In this document: piece after piece, positions 22,134-35,677 of the stretch
Position numbering within the stretch: the first letter of the stretch is position 1
Layout: every line of letters starts with the position of its first letter
Assembly: GCA_021464415.1 (NCBI GenBank)
Contig: CM038470.1
Coordinates: forward strand, 10,862,394 to 10,926,393
Reading direction: 5' to 3'
DNA from: Lonicera japonica
Lineage: Eukaryota; Streptophyta; Magnoliopsida; Dipsacales; Caprifoliaceae
Length of the DNA stretch: 64,000 bases
Program-made: the position numbers and the translations under genes
Notes under the pieces: generated by a model
What the model saw: only the letters and a program-made list of their open reading frames with translations
What the model was told of the DNA's origin: nothing
The model's database searches: none

Positions 22134-23601
22134 TCTATATTATAAAACATCATTTTTGACAAAAAAAAAAAAGAAGAAGAAGAAATAAACTAATCAAAAG
22201 GTTAAAAATTGTTTTTTGTTGTATTAATGTTTATAAATCGTTGGATCAAACATATACTCCCATCAAGTTGTCAATTCATCGAAAGATCCACTCACACACA
22301 AAATATACATACTAACTTGCTCTCTCTTCCACACCTAGTTACTTTTTTTTTTTTTTTTGAACAAACACGCCTAGTTACTTTATCATTAACATATTTGAAA
22401 CCTATTAATCTATATCATTAAATATCAAGTTTGATAAATATATATATATATTCTAAAAAGTATAAAAAAATTTAATGGTTAAAAATATATATGATATGGT
22501 GTACCTTAATTGTATAGCCTTGGATATCTTTTATACACATAATAAGAATTCGAATTTTAATAAAATTTATATAATTAAAATCTACTAATCAGGATGGCCT
22601 TAAGTTTTATTTGTTAAACCAAAACTTTGATAAGATTAAAATATGATTATAAGTGTTATTAAAAGATTAAAAACAATGCCGATTAGATATATTTTATATA
22701 CACAATAAGAAATTGAATTTTAATAAAATTTATAACTAATCAAAAGGTTAAAATTGATTCTTTGTTGTTTTAATGTTTATGAGCCATTGTATCAAACTTA
22801 TACTCTCATCACGATGCAAATCATCAAAAGATTTGCTCATACACAAAATATACACACTAACTTTTTCTCTCTATCACACCTTGTTACTCTTTCATAAACT
22901 TTTTAATTAAATCTTAGAATATCATAAATTTAAACTAAAATTTTTAACATATTTGAAACCTATTAATCTATATCATTAAATATCAAGTTTGATAAAAAAA
23001 AAATATTCTCAAAAAGTATAAAAATTTAATAGTTAGAAATATATATGCTATGGTGTACCTTAGTTTTATTGCATTGGATATATTTTATAAACACAATAAG
23101 AATTCATATTTTAATAAAATTTATATAATTAAAACTTATTAATCAGGATAGCCTTGAGTTTAATTTGTTAAACCAAAACGTTGATAAGATTAAAATATGA
23201 TTAAAAGTGTCACTAAGAGATTAAAAACAAGGTTGATTGGATATATTTTATGCACACAATAAGAATTTGAATTTTAATAAAATTTATATATTTAAAATCT
23301 AGTAATCAATATGGCATTGAGTTTGATTTGTTAAACTATAACTTTTATAAGATTAAATATGATTAAAAGTGTCATTAAAAGATTAAAAATAAGGCTATCC
23401 AATCTAGTATATTTTAGTTTTCCCAGCATGAAAATTGAACTTATGTTTCAATTATTAAAAACTCTTTAGACTAGGCTAGACAATGTGCTTAAAATTAAAT
23501 AACTAATTAAAATTTATATAATTTAGATCGGTAATACATTATTTGTCCCATTACTTGATCTTATTTATTTCACCGTACCGAATGGCACGGGTATACCCTA
23601 G
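22134..23601 (+). mobile_element. non-autonomous Helitron (unit 2 copy)
   Basis: 5' TCTATATTATAAAACATCA after a host A. 3' GTACCGAATGGCACGGGTAT (with a hairpin formed by the GTACCG/GTGCC-type arms) then ACCCTAG before a host T. No Rep/helicase coding region is present. Internal diverged repeats of about 560 bp are seen. The unit 1 copy at 9891-11878 is the same insertion. Confidence 0.82.
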
Positions 23602-24037
23602 TTCTATATAGTGTATTAAATCTTCTTTATAGTTTATATATTTTAAAAAGGAAATAAAATACGTCAAACTGAAATGCAAAGGGAGCATTAAAACTGATTT
23701 GCATAATCATAACTAATATCTTGGGTTAAAAAATATTTTTTTCAAATTTAAATGTAGATTGAGTATTAAAAATATGGGACTCACTCATTCTATTAGCTAA
23801 AATATAATCTTTTCAAATTTAAATCATTCGTTCCCTCCTTTTTTTTGTGAAACAAAATTCAAATTCATTAATTTGAAACAATCACTTTAATTGACCCCAC
23901 AAATTTGGTTATTTAGAAAAAATAACCATTGTGGAGGCCTACATTGTTAACTTTAATAATTTATTAAATGGATAATCAAAAGTTATTTTGATTATTCAAA
24001 TTTAGTTATTCTATTGGAGATGATCTAAGGTGCAACA

Positions 24038-25560
24038 TGTTGGTCGGAAATCAACCCTAAAGAGGAGGTTAATAGGGTTTTTAAAACTAAAATGCGGAAT
24101 TAAAAACTTTTCTAAAAATGTTTAAGTAAAACAATTTAACTAAACAAGTTTAACAAGGAATGCAAGCAATAATCAATCAAATAATCTTAAAACAAGCAAT
24201 AATAAAGCAAGCAAATAAAGAGTTTGAGTTTAGAAAGATTAAACCAATTTGAAGCTGTAGACTTTTTGTCCTTACGGTTTTGGTTTCCTAAACCATACTT
24301 CCGTGCTTGGTTAGTTTCCCGAGAATTTTCACTAATTTTGATTTTCTTCTGGATGAAAATCAAACTATTACAAGTGTTGTTGTCTCACTACACTTTTACA
24401 AATATTGCTTTACCACAATATTCTCACAAGGATCCCTTTTGCTAACTTTGTGAGATTTACCTCTCATAATTACTAAATAAGAATTTACCTTCTTGTTATC
24501 ATATGAGATTTACCTCTCACAATTGAATACTAATTGTTTGGTGATTCACACCAATTAACAATAACTTTCAAGTGTCTAAAGAATACAATTGAAGCTCACA
24601 CTAGAGTTACTTGTTTGATCAAGATTTATAGCTCACTGAATGATTAATAAAAAATAAATGACTTGAATCATTTGATATTGAAGATAGATGAAGTATGCAT
24701 GTAAGAATAATCAAAAGTAATTTCAAATGTGTCTTAGAAGTGATATATATAGTCCCAAAAGTGATATAGCCGTTTTTGAGGTTTGGTAGAAGTTTGGCAC
24801 AAAAAATAGTAAAAAGTCAGAAATCCAACAACTATATTCTGAAGTATCAGTCGACTGAGCATAGCTCATCAGTTGACTGATGGGGCCTCAGTCAACTGTG
24901 CCAAGCTCCTTAGTCGACTGATGGACTCTGTCCACCAGGCCAAAATCTCAATTTTTTCACTTTTGCATATAAGCTCCAAAATTAATTTTATTGCTTGGGA
25001 TAGGTCAAATATAGGTTCCTAAGAGACTTATTTTCACGAGAGCTCAAAATATGATCATTTGAATTTAATATGAATTTATTTCAAAACCGATATTTGTAAG
25101 AATGATGTTTTGAAATGATTTTGATTCAAACTTTGCTTTGATCAATCTAAGAATGATATATCAATATGTATGAGATATATAAATAATCAAATAAGAAACT
25201 TTACATAAATCCTAAGCACTCACTCAATTATCGAATTAACGAGTATTTGAATGCTTCGATTTATTTTTTCAATTTGATCTTCACTTGAAACTTTTGCATG
25301 TGATCCTTGATCTTTTGAACTTTTTGAAATGCATTGATAGCATATGTGCGATGAGATATGATCTTCCTTGCTAGTCCAATGCATAGTCGACTTAATCGGA
25401 TAATATTTCGATGATCCTTGTCATGCTTCTTTTGAGCAATCATGCTATTCTTGATATTCCATGTAAATGAACTATAAACTTATATCAAAAAACATGTTAA
25501 ATTACACATGATTGATTTATTGTTATTATCAAAATAAAATCAAGACCTATAAGGTCAACA
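24038..25560. mobile_element. solo LTR (1523 bp)
   Basis: Starts TGTTGGTCGG and ends GGTCAACA (TG...CA ends within short inverted TGTTG/CAACA). Target-site copies are CAACA (24033-24037) and CAACC (25561-25565). The uninterrupted site reads 'ggttcaaccaatatatg' at about 13,112. It carries palindromic AGTCGACTGA motifs (about 24848, 24911). No gag or pol is seen, so it is a solo LTR. A truncated copy of the same insertion is in unit 1. Confidence 0.75.
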
Positions 25561-26049
25561 CAACCAATATATGATAGTTCCTTGCACAACTATTGACCTA
25601 CATTAATTAATCAAGTAATTTATAAGTTCGTTTTTTTTTTTTTGCAGTCTATGTCACATAATATCTGAGTCAATTTTTGCATATTTTAATAAATTTATGT
25701 TCACAATAGAACATGTTGTAACCACTAAATTTGTTTATAACTAAGAAAACTCAATCCGAAAAACTCACAATCCAAACCAGATTAAAGGGCCATTCTAGGC
25801 AGGGGTGTGGTTAGGCTTAAGATAGTGGTGTTAGTTGACCCCACTTGAGTTATAAAAATAAAAGCGCAACAAATAATATATTTACACTTGATTAAAAAAT
25901 AATAATATTATTGAAAGTTGATTACACAAGACACTTTTTTTCTATATATTTTCTTTGTTATTTTTTCCCCTTTATGCATTTGTCTCATTTACCAACCTTT
26001 CATACGGATAATTTTTAAAGACTAATAATATTTTTTTACTGCTCCTATT

Positions 26050-28312
26050 TTTTTTAAAAAGAAAAGAATACTATTCCATAATATCCAAAGCCAAAACATC
26101 CGAAATAAAAGGTGGAGAAAAAAAAGACCACTCCACATGACTAGACTCTAAACTCGCTGCTTGAGCAATCTTATGGGCCACGCCGTTTGCTGATCTAGGA
26201 ATAAACTTAACAATACAATGATCTAAATCCTTTAATAAGGACTTACAATCTACAATAATAGGACCTACAGCTGAAAAATTCAGACTACTAGAACATAGAG
26301 CTTGAATTATGACCTTCGAGTTGGATTCCACGATAACCTGCGATTGGTGTTGGGCTTTCAACCAGCTTAGAGCCTCTCTAATGCTAAGAGCTTCAGTAAT
26401 CAAAGGGGTGTGAGCACCTTCAAAACTACCTTACTTTGCAGCCACAAAATCTCCTGCTAAATTGCGTAAAACCAAGCCAAAACCTTTAGCCAGTGAGTTC
26501 CGAAACGTACTGGTATCCACATTACAAGTGACTCAACCATTAACCGGTTTCTGCCATTTCTGCACATTTGAAGATGACAAGCTCTACTGCGATTTTTCTT
26601 TACAATTTACAAACTTCCATTCTTGAAGAGAGTCAGTAGCTTTTAGAGTAATAGCTGTTGGGGAGATATATGTATTTTTCTACATCAAAGCATTACGATT
26701 CAGCCACAACTCCCATAAAATCATTACTGCTTGTCCGCAAATTCTTGAGTGCAAGATTCTCTAGTTATATTCCACCACTGACTCATCGATCGAACCACCC
26801 CAGCCCTGTCTCCAACCAGCGTTGAAACCCAACTGCTTCTGACTACCAGGCATTGAACAAAAGCATGAAGATCGTCTTTTAAGCCTTGTCTGCACATAGG
26901 ACACTCTAAACTGACCTCAATATTGCGCGATTTCAACGCCACTTTAGTTGGCATACACCCCGAAAAAAGACACCAAAGCAAATTGCGTACCTTCGGAGGA
27001 ATTCGCAGCTGCCAAACTGAGTTCCAATTTGTGAGCATCGAACCCATGTGCCAATTTTTTTATTTTAACAGAGCTTAATAACCACTTTTTACTTAGTACA
27101 CTCCCTTTGCATCAAATAACCATAAACAACTGTTTTTACTACTTTCCCTAGCCAGCGGGATGCGGAGAATTTCTTCAACATCTCTTGCCGAAAATATATC
27201 TTTAATAAGGCCAATATCCCAGTCGCTATTTGCTTCTGTACCGATCGCTAAAATCAAAGCTTCTTCTAGCCTTTCACCCATGGGAGATTCGATATACGAA
27301 TTATCTATGTCATATAACCAGGGCTCTCCCCAAATATAAATTTCTGCTCTCGAACCCACTTGCATACGGGCTCCTTTTCGAATTAATTGTTGAGTAGAAA
27401 GAATGCTACGCCATGTATAGCTCGGGTTATAACCGAGCTTAGCTTTAAAAAAGTTCCCTCTAGGGTAATAGCGAGCTTTAATTACTCTTCCAACCAGCAA
27501 ATTAGGTGCAGTAAGTAGTCTCCATCCTTGCTTACCTAACATCGCAACGTTAAAACACTTAAGGTCACAAAAACCTAATCCACCTTCTAATTTATGCGAA
27601 CACATTCTGCTCCACCTTTTCCACCTAACCCCCCTTGAAAATTAGAACCCATACCCCACCAAAAACCTAATTCCTCATAAAGATTAACCGGTAAGCGAAA
27701 AATGCTCATAATATAGCTGGGGATAGCCTGCACAACCGATTTTAACAACACCTCCTTCCCTGCTCTAGTCAACCACTTGTTACACCAACCCTGAAGTATT
27801 CTCCAAACTTTCTCTTTCACATAGGAAAACATATTAGATTTATTTCTACCAATCAAGGAAGGGGCTCCCAAATATTTGCCATGATTCAAACAAATTGGCA
27901 CGCCCAAAATAGAGATGATATCTAAACACACTACGTCTTCAGTATTAGGACTAAACAGAATAGAGGATTTACAGAAATCTACCATCTTCCCGGATGCCTT
28001 GTCGTACTTTCTAAGGCAATGTTTGACCGTATTAGCTTCATGAAATGTTGCTTTGAAGAACAAAGCTATCGTCTGCAAAGAATAAGTGAGAAATATCTGG
28101 CGCTGACTAAGCCACCTTACAACCATGAATAAGACCCGACCGAACTTTAGCTTGGAGAATCGACAAAAAACCATCTGCACATAATAAAAATAGATACAGA
28201 GAAAAATGATCACCATGCCTAAGTCCCCTAGAAGGAACAATCAGACCCATTTCCAAACCATTCTGCCTGACTGAATATCGAACTGTAGTAACAAACAACA
28301 TTACTAAAAAAA
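26050..28312 (-). mobile_element. 5'-truncated LINE retrotransposon with decayed ORF2
   Basis: A 2.26 kb insertion relative to unit 1, with a perfect 10 bp target duplication TGCTCCTATT (26040-26049 and 28313-28322) and a T-run at the left, i.e. the A-tail of a minus-strand element. Reading from right to left, the remains are: a reverse transcriptase part (about 28110-28290, RYSVRQNGLEMGLIVPSRGL, RQGDP-like LRHGD), its C-terminal part (27650-28080, KYLGAPSLIGRNKS, GKEVLLKSVVQAIPSYIMS), a connection region (27093-27605, GGLGFCDLKCFNVAMLGKQG), a zinc-binding zf-RVT segment (26724-27047, WQLRIPPKVRNLLWCLFSG with CPMC) and an RNase H domain (26071-26403, EALSIREALSWL, VESNSKVI). Stops and frameshifts separate them, so it is dead. 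Confidence 0.9.
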
Positions 28313-28477
28313 TGCTCCTATTGTAAATATATATGATATTATAATTTACGAAAAAAAAAATTAGTACATTATTTAATAAATCCACTAACAAAATTTCGAG
28401 ATTATACAACTGATTCTAGGTAGTTTATAAGTTGGGTCTCTTAATAAGTAAAAAAAATCCTCTTGCAAATACATTAG

Positions 28478-29215
28478 TGTAGGTGGTCAAAATTTTACGA
28501 CCCGACCCACTAAGATAATTTGAAAAACGAGTCAGAGCAAACGAAAAGTAGATGGAGTGTGACAATAGGATTTTTTGGGTACAGTAGGTTCCCCCGGCAG
28601 CTCTTATGCTGGTCCAGTAGTACATCCTCCGTTTGTGTGTATGTGTGTGTGGTTACTGTATTGAGCTCTCAAGGCAAAAATCAATAGTGTTACAAGCTTT
28701 TTCTCTCTAAAACAGATTAAGTAAACTAGTAACTATTCACCCAAATATCCAGCAACTAACCAACCCCTTTTCTCGAGGCTCTCCTCTTCTATTTATATGT
28801 ATAGAATTAGGGTTATATTGTCTCATTAGGATTAACAGTAAAATTACTAAAAAGGGTAAAACTTGGATAATACTCCAGCTTTCATTCCCATATCCACTAC
28901 TAACAACTTATGAATTCGTACGTTGGTAGTGGAGCGGTGGGGATCTGTACGATTATGTACAGATCCATATGATTTGGTGTGATCCTATCCACGCATTCCT
29001 CACGTGTTCCACAAGTGCTATGACATGTGCTCCCTTCTCTGGGGGTCTCGGCCCCGGCTGTCCATCTAAGCGTGCCTTGACGCCCTTGTTTTGGCGTGTC
29101 TTCTCGTTGTTCATTTCATTGGGGCACGTACGGCCCGTCTACTTGGCCCATGGTATGGGCCTTCGAGTATATTGGTCCGGCCCAGTTTACCTTAACCAAA
29201 TTTTATGCTCCCTCA
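28478..29215. mobile_element. probable solo LTR (738 bp)
   Basis: An insertion absent from unit 1 ('aatacgtaagtatgg', about 13,878). It begins TGTAGGTGG and ends CTCCCTCA. The flanks ATTAG (28473-28477) and GTTAG (29216-29220) are a 4/5 match. It contains a TATA-like TATTTATATG (about 28,793). No coding domain is seen. Confidence 0.6.
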
Positions 29216-32200
29216 GTTAGTATGGTACATACGTGCAGCTTCTGCTTATTCCGAGGTATGAGACGCGTCATGCATAAGCATAACTAATATCTTGGGAAGT
29301 AAAGTAGATCGCCTACCTAGATGCCTACAATTAATACGATCATCACTTAATCACTTCATTTGGAGGCCATGATTCGGTGGCTAACACAAATTTAGGTGTT
29401 CTTTGATAATACAAGTTTTGAGATTGATGTGTATTTTTTTTAGTTAAATTTGAAAAAAATTATGTAAAGTTTTATGTGATAAATTCTATACTTAAAACTG
29501 AAAACTTAAAATTAAAAAGTGTAAAATATATATTTTACTCTCTTACTTTTAAAATCATGTTATATAAATAAATTAATAAAGAAAAAATTATCATATTAAA
29601 CAAAATTCAATTTTCAGATTTGTTATATTCAAACAAACAATATTTTTTCAGACACAATTATTAGAACTAAACAAACAATTTTTTTTCAAGTCACTACAAG
29701 AAAAAAGCCTTTTTGTGACGAATATTTTTATAACGGTTTGAAAACTGTTACTAGAGGCATTTATTTGTCACATAATTTGATCCCGTCACAAATAAAATTA
29801 TTTATCACGACTAGATACAATCCCGTTACAAATAATAAGTCATTTGTGACAGTTAAACATAAAACCGTGACAAATAATATCATTTGTCGCGGCTTAGTGT
29901 GCTGTTACAAAAGATATATATATATATATATATTATTAAGCAACAATACTATTATTTTGAATAATCTATACTATATATAAAATTAGAATAACTTAAATAT
30001 TTTTTTTCTTTTTGTGAAGACAAATATGCCCCTTAATAATAAACAAAAGATTTTAAGATTTACAGTAATTTTATTTTGATACAATAATTAAATAAAAAAT
30101 TTTAAGATTTACATTAAATAAAACAATATAAGTGTATAACTCCATATACTTTTATATCTGTATTAGTATTTTAAATAAATTTAAACTCTATTTTATTCGG
30201 TTAAAATAACTATATAAGTTAGTGTTTGTGTTTACGTCGAATTAGGTGTTTTCCAAAACTAATCGCAAAAGTATGTATATTTAGTAAACCATATTAAAAT
30301 TACAAAAACTTTATTTAGTGAAAATAATTAAACAAAAAATTTAAGATTTACATTAAATAAAACAATATAAATGTATAACTCTTTATATTTTTATATCAAT
30401 ATTAATATTTTAAATAAATTTAAATTTTACTTTGTTTAGATAAAATAATTATAAAACTTAGAGTTTGTGTTGAATTATGTGTTCTCCAAAACTCACAGCA
30501 AACGTATGTATATTTAGTAGACCGTATTAAAATTACAAAGCTATTTAATATTAATTTATACATCATTAAGATATACAATCTATCATTTATATGAGTGTTA
30601 TATTATTTTGTAAAACTATACATAATAATCCACATACATTTAATAGAATTAACTATCTACCAATTCTAAAAATTTATTAAAAATATATTACGCTTTTATA
30701 TATCAAATCATTTTTATCATGTATTTATAACATTTTTTTATAGTTGATTTATTTTATGATTTTCTTATAATTATTAATTAAATTTTATACTTGATATTAT
30801 ATTTTTATTTCATATTAATTATTAATTTTTTAGTATATACATATTCATTCATTAATTAAATTAATTAATTATTTTTATTAAACATTAAAACAAAAAAATA
30901 TTATTAAAAAAAAGGAATTAACTTATTTTAGAAATCCCAAATTTGTTTCTTCCTCCAAAACTTTGCCCGCATAAACCCCCTTTTCTCTCCAGCTCAGAAC
31001 CCTCCTCCCTCCCGCTCAAAACCCCTCCTCATCTCCATCGCCAATCACCATAATCATCTCGTTTCAATCGTAACCACCATCACCACACCTTTTATCCACC
31101 TTGAAACCCTAGTCTACTCCACCGTTGTTCACCACTGCCGTGGCTCACCGCCATCACCACCGCCGTCGAAAAGGCTCTACCTCCAAAACCCTAACCCTAA
31201 CTGGAGAAACCCGCTTCCAAGTAAGGCCCCTCTCTCTCTATCTCTTTCTCTCTCAATATATATATACACCTAAAATGCACATTTTATTTGGTTAAATTAT
31301 AACTAATTCTTGCAAGATTAATTGATCACATCTTGAATTCAAAATTATAGTTTACTTATTATGAGAAATTTAATATATATATATACAATAATACATCTTG
31401 GCTCTTATTTTCTTCTAGTACTTAAAATATGAGGCTGTTATATAAAAACTTTTAATTATAATTAGGGCCTGCATGATTGTCCATCGTAGGGCGGTCCTAC
31501 GCTTGTTTATCCTATATATATACCAGCATATATAGGCACAACATGTATGCCTCTAATGTTTAATTTCTCACTGTCAAGATAAAAGTACTAATTAAATGTT
31601 CTTATTTATGTTGTACATAATTAAACATGTAATGTATGCCATCCATTAAGGATATATTTATTATTATTTTTACTTTAATTTCTCACTGTCAAGATAAAAG
31701 TACTAAGGATCATTCACATAGAAGATTGGCTAATATATATATGTGTGCGCGCACATGTGTTGATTCATTTAGTGTATTTACACATATATATAGTCACATG
31801 GGACTAGCTAATACATATATAAACACACACATATATATATGTTGATTTGTTTTATAAATTTGCACATATACATTAAATACATTTTATGCAATTATTTTGA
31901 GCTATCGAGTGCTAGTATGTCAAGAAGTTCAGTAATTCCTTTTTCTTTTCCTATTCCATCAATGAAGCATATTAACAATTATTAAGGAGTCCGAGTGTGA
32001 TTATAAGCTTTCTATTATCCTATTCATTTAGTTGATTAGATGTCAATTTATATCTCTCTCTATGTCATTGAACTAAACAATGTTTGATATTAGTAAGGAC
32101 TAAGGAGAGACACCAATGTTAACTAAAGCAAAGAAAAAAGAATTAAGCATGATGAATGAAAGCATATCAGTTTCAGATTACTTTGATTTCAAATTGTTTC

Positions 32201-32329
32201 ATATCAGATTACTGCATTTCATTTAAGTATGTCGGTTTTAGTTTTAGGACTAAGCAAGCAGCAGATGGACTATTTTAGGACTGAATTTAGGGACTGCTTT
32301 GGGACTGTTGCACATTTCTAAATTTTGTT

Positions 32330-33145
32330 AAAATTACACTGTTTTTATAGGACTACTGCACTTACACTATTTTTAGGACTGCACTTTATACACTAGTTTT
32401 AGGACTGCATTTAAACTCTCTAATTCTATATTAAACATAATTGGTGAAATAAGTTTTGGCAGTTTTGGCTCCTGACGATTAAAAGCTCATAGAGCACTTG
32501 CACTACTTCAATTTTAACTTATGGTTCATAGATTTATCTTATTCCTGTAGGTTTTGTACCAAAATTAGGCTTGCTTTGTGCCTATACAAATTCCACGCTA
32601 AGGCTACACCACCGGTGACGTCGTAGAGCACGTACACACAAAGCAACTGCAAGTTGTTAGGTATTTATTTATTATTCTAAACCCTCTACGTATTTAATTA
32701 GTTTTTTTTTTATGAATTATTGGCATGGTTGCAAATTCATTCTACGTAATAGTTTCATGAGCTTTCCTTATAAGCCAAGATATTAATGTTTATTTAAATG
32801 AAAAATGTGAAGTTACGTAAATAATTTAAATGCCCATGTATTTTGAAATTGCGATTAGGTGTAGTTATAGTTTAAATGCCTATGTACTGTTTGATCAAAT
32901 GCCCCAAAAAAGTGAAAATTGGATCATTTTGTGCTTGCACCGCTATGGTGCTATTGTGATGCATGCTGCATAGAATTAAACTAACAGCATATATGGTTTT
33001 TGTATTTTGTTAAAATTTGATTGGATTTTGAGTTGGCACTTGAACCATTTTTATAGGACCGCTACACTTGGACTATTTTTAGGAATGTTCTTAATACGGT
33101 ATTTTTTTAGGAATGCATTTGAACTCTTTAATTATAATTGTATAT
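32330..33145. repeat. duplicated 'aggactgcac' module inside the CACTA element
   Basis: Segments 32330-32425 and 33045-33140 share the order 'ttttataggac', '(a)ctatttttagga', 'ttttaggaatgcattt / ttttaggactgcattt' and 'aactctntaatt'. More single copies of 'aggactg' lie at 32240-32300. This looks like an old internal duplication. Confidence 0.5.
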
Positions 33146-33293
33146 TGAGTTTGGTCTTTAAGTTGGTCAAATAAATTTTTAGTTAGAATTATATCCTTAT
33201 TATGAAGATGCATATATAGTTTAATCCTCCTTTTTTATGTGCTTGTTAATGATGCTATATTTTGTGCTTGATATTTCATTAGGTTAAATATCT

Positions 33294-33491
33294 ATGGATG
33301 AAAGTTGGATTGAACTAACTAATACGTTATCAACAGAATATACGGATGCGGTTAAGAAGTTTTTCAAATTTGCTTATGTTATGAAACAATTTGACTCACC
33401 TATCTTTTTTCCATGTAAAAAGTGTGTTAACCGTAACCAACTTACAATGGAGATTGTGAAAGAGCATATAGACTTGCAAATTTTACTTTAA
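33294..33491 (+). pseudogene. transposase-associated domain fragment of the CACTA element
   Basis: 65 codons starting MDESWIELTNTLSTEY and containing FFKFAYVMKQ and FFPCKKCVNR. This matches the N-terminal transposase-associated domain common in plant En/Spm transposases: MD-SW start, then a FA and a CP/PCKKC zinc-like site. A stop follows at 33489. The frame at 33539-33760 has no recognised domain. The core transposase is missing, so the gene is not functional. Confidence 0.7.
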
Positions 33492-34445
33492 ACTATTTAA
33501 TGCCTAATATCCAATTTTTTTTTTGTTTCGGCATTTGAATGAAGGGAAATGAAAGTTGTGCAAGCAAGACTACTACAATGGGCTTCATTTTGGAAAAGAG
33601 TTTACATGTTATAGACAATGGTTTTGTTTCCTTAGACTATGTTGAAAACACCATTTTAAAATTTTGGATTGATATTGAACAATATGTGGTGGATAATACT
33701 TTTGAATATTGTATTTTAGTTTGGTTTAATATATGTGATGGAAATTATTTAATTAGTTGATGTTATCTAGATTTATTTTTATTTTTTTTGTTTAATTGGT
33801 TTGATGGAATTGAAATCTTAATAAAAACAACTTTCAAATATCAATTCAACTAGTTAGTTGTGTTGTGATGTTGTTGAATACCTTTTGTGATGGTTAATAT
33901 AAATTGTCATAAATAGGGTATGTGTTTGTTTGTAACGAGATCAAGCGTCAGAAATACACTATTTGTGGCGAGCAAAGTTACATATTTGTGACGGCAATTG
34001 TTGTTACAATAACAATATAACTAATGCTTCAAACCGTTACAAATAGACTGTGACAATAGATTGGCAAAAACGACAAATTTTTTGTAACACTGGCAAAACC
34101 GTCACAAATCCGTCATAAAAAGTATTTGTCACAGAATTTTGCCGTTACTGAGTTTTTGAGACCCACCTAATTTGTAACGCTACGAAAACCGTCGCAAAGC
34201 TGTCACAAATGTGTTTTTGTGACGGATTTTAACCTTTTGTGACGGTTTTTCACCCGTCACTAAAGGCCGTTTTTCTTGTAGTGATTTTCAGTTTCCAGTT
34301 TCCAGTTTTTTTTTATCAAACCCTACCTTAATGTTTTATTTACTTTGTTCATTGATCAATTGATATAACAATTATTTATATAAAAATCTATAACCCATAA
34401 ATTTATACAAAAGGTTTCCACTAACTTCTAATATCCCCTACAGCC

Positions 34446-35067
34446 ATGGCAGCTCTTTCCAAAACAACAGTGAGCCTAAATCTCCTCATAGACACCAAAT
34501 ATCGCAAAGTCCTTTTTGCCGAAGCAGACTAGCACTCCGTAAATTTCCTTTTCAACCTCCTTTATCTTCCCGTTGGTATCGTAATAAAACTCCTCATTAA
34601 ACAATCCATGGTCGGCTCACTCGGCAACCTTTACGACAGCGTCGATAACCTCAGCGACCCTTACATGCAACCTAACCATAACAAAGACTCCATTTTAAAC
34701 CCTAAAGCCGCATTAATAAATAATGTACAGGTTCTATCATGCTGACAGGTGGGAATGCGACGGTTGGAATGAAGTTTTATATGTGCCCGCATTATAATAG
34801 GAATGTGGCTGATGATTCGGGTGCAATTTAACCACAGTGCCAGCAGTCTATGGATCTTGCGATGCTGTATGTTGAGAGGGTTTTTCCAGCCAAAGCGGGG
34901 CGGAGGAGGGATGGTTTGTCAAGGGGGTGGTGACTTACATGGCGATAGATGATTTGGTGGTGAAGCCAATGTCTACTATAATTTCTAGTATTACTTTGTT
35001 GAACAAGTTTCATGTTAAGGAAGTTGGTGGTCTTGAAGAGAAGGTTGTTGATCTTGGCATGGATGAG
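34446..35067 (+). pseudogene. DUF674 pseudogene B2
   Basis: Duplicate of B1. It starts MAALSKTTVSLNLLIDTK. TAG occurs at codon 29 (34530-34532) in the FAEAD box. The TAA at the Cys motif (34829-34831) is shared with B1, and small indels shift the frame. It keeps the NLYDSVDNLSDPYMQP stretch that B1 has lost. The end of the exon (DLGMDE, then gtttgc) is at 35067, and no second exon follows. Private damage in each copy on top of the shared stop fits a dead gene that was then duplicated. Confidence 0.8.
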
Positions 35068-35677
35068 GTTTGCTATTCTCCTTCTCTTTACTATATCTCG
35101 TGTTGACATACTCTTTGTACGTGTTTCATATTAAGAATACACATTTTGCCATTTACATATCTTTACGTTAAAAATGAGTAGCGCGCATTCAAGGGCAGAT
35201 TGGTCTGTTTAGAACCAAAACCTTTTCATATTACGTACATATATATATCATTTGAAAAAAAATAAAAAAACTAAGTTGGATTGCAATTGTTGTCAGTTAG
35301 GAATTGGATATGCCCTTCATATATAGCAAACAAAAAAGTGTAAACGTACGAGAGTTGTAACTAATTATGATATAAAATTGGTCTATTAATTTAGAATGAC
35401 AAACAAATAATTAACTTTGGTGTAATTTTTTTGTTACTTTAATGGTCGTGTAAAATCAATGCCAATTAAATTTTTGTGTATAATGACCGTGTATTTTGCA
35501 CATCCAATTTACACAGTCGAGTAGGATTCTATCTCCTCTCACTTATTCTCTCTCCTCATTAACTCAATCACACTACTAAAATTTTCTCTGCACCCACTCT
35601 ATCTCACCTCATTTGTGTAGTTTCTTATTCTTTATGCAATTGTTTTTTATTGGACTACTTTTTTTTATATATGAATA

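Larger units (their letters stand above)
29692..34283 (+). mobile_element. CACTA (En/Spm) transposon, internally degenerate
   Basis: Ends CACTACAAGAAAAAAGCC and, at the right, GGCCGTTTTTCTTGTAGTG, with subterminal repeats of TTTGTGACGG type at both ends (29715-29910, 33925-34260). The flanking 3 bp are AGT and ATT, an imperfect match. The element split a MITE: its halves are 29395-29690 and 34284-34333, intact in unit 1 at 14054-14390. A C-rich leader-like region (31000-31225) contains 'ccctaaccctaac'. The coding part is reduced to a Transpos_assoc fragment at 33294-33491. The TNP2 transposase core is not visible. Confidence 0.88.

Noticed and set aside
24848..24930. Repeated GTCGACTGA motifs as a regulatory array
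   Set aside because: They lie inside the solo LTR and are better explained as LTR sequence.
31182..31200. Telomere-like CCCTAACCCTAAC
   Set aside because: Two units only, inside a C-rich leader-like region of the CACTA element; not an interstitial telomere array.
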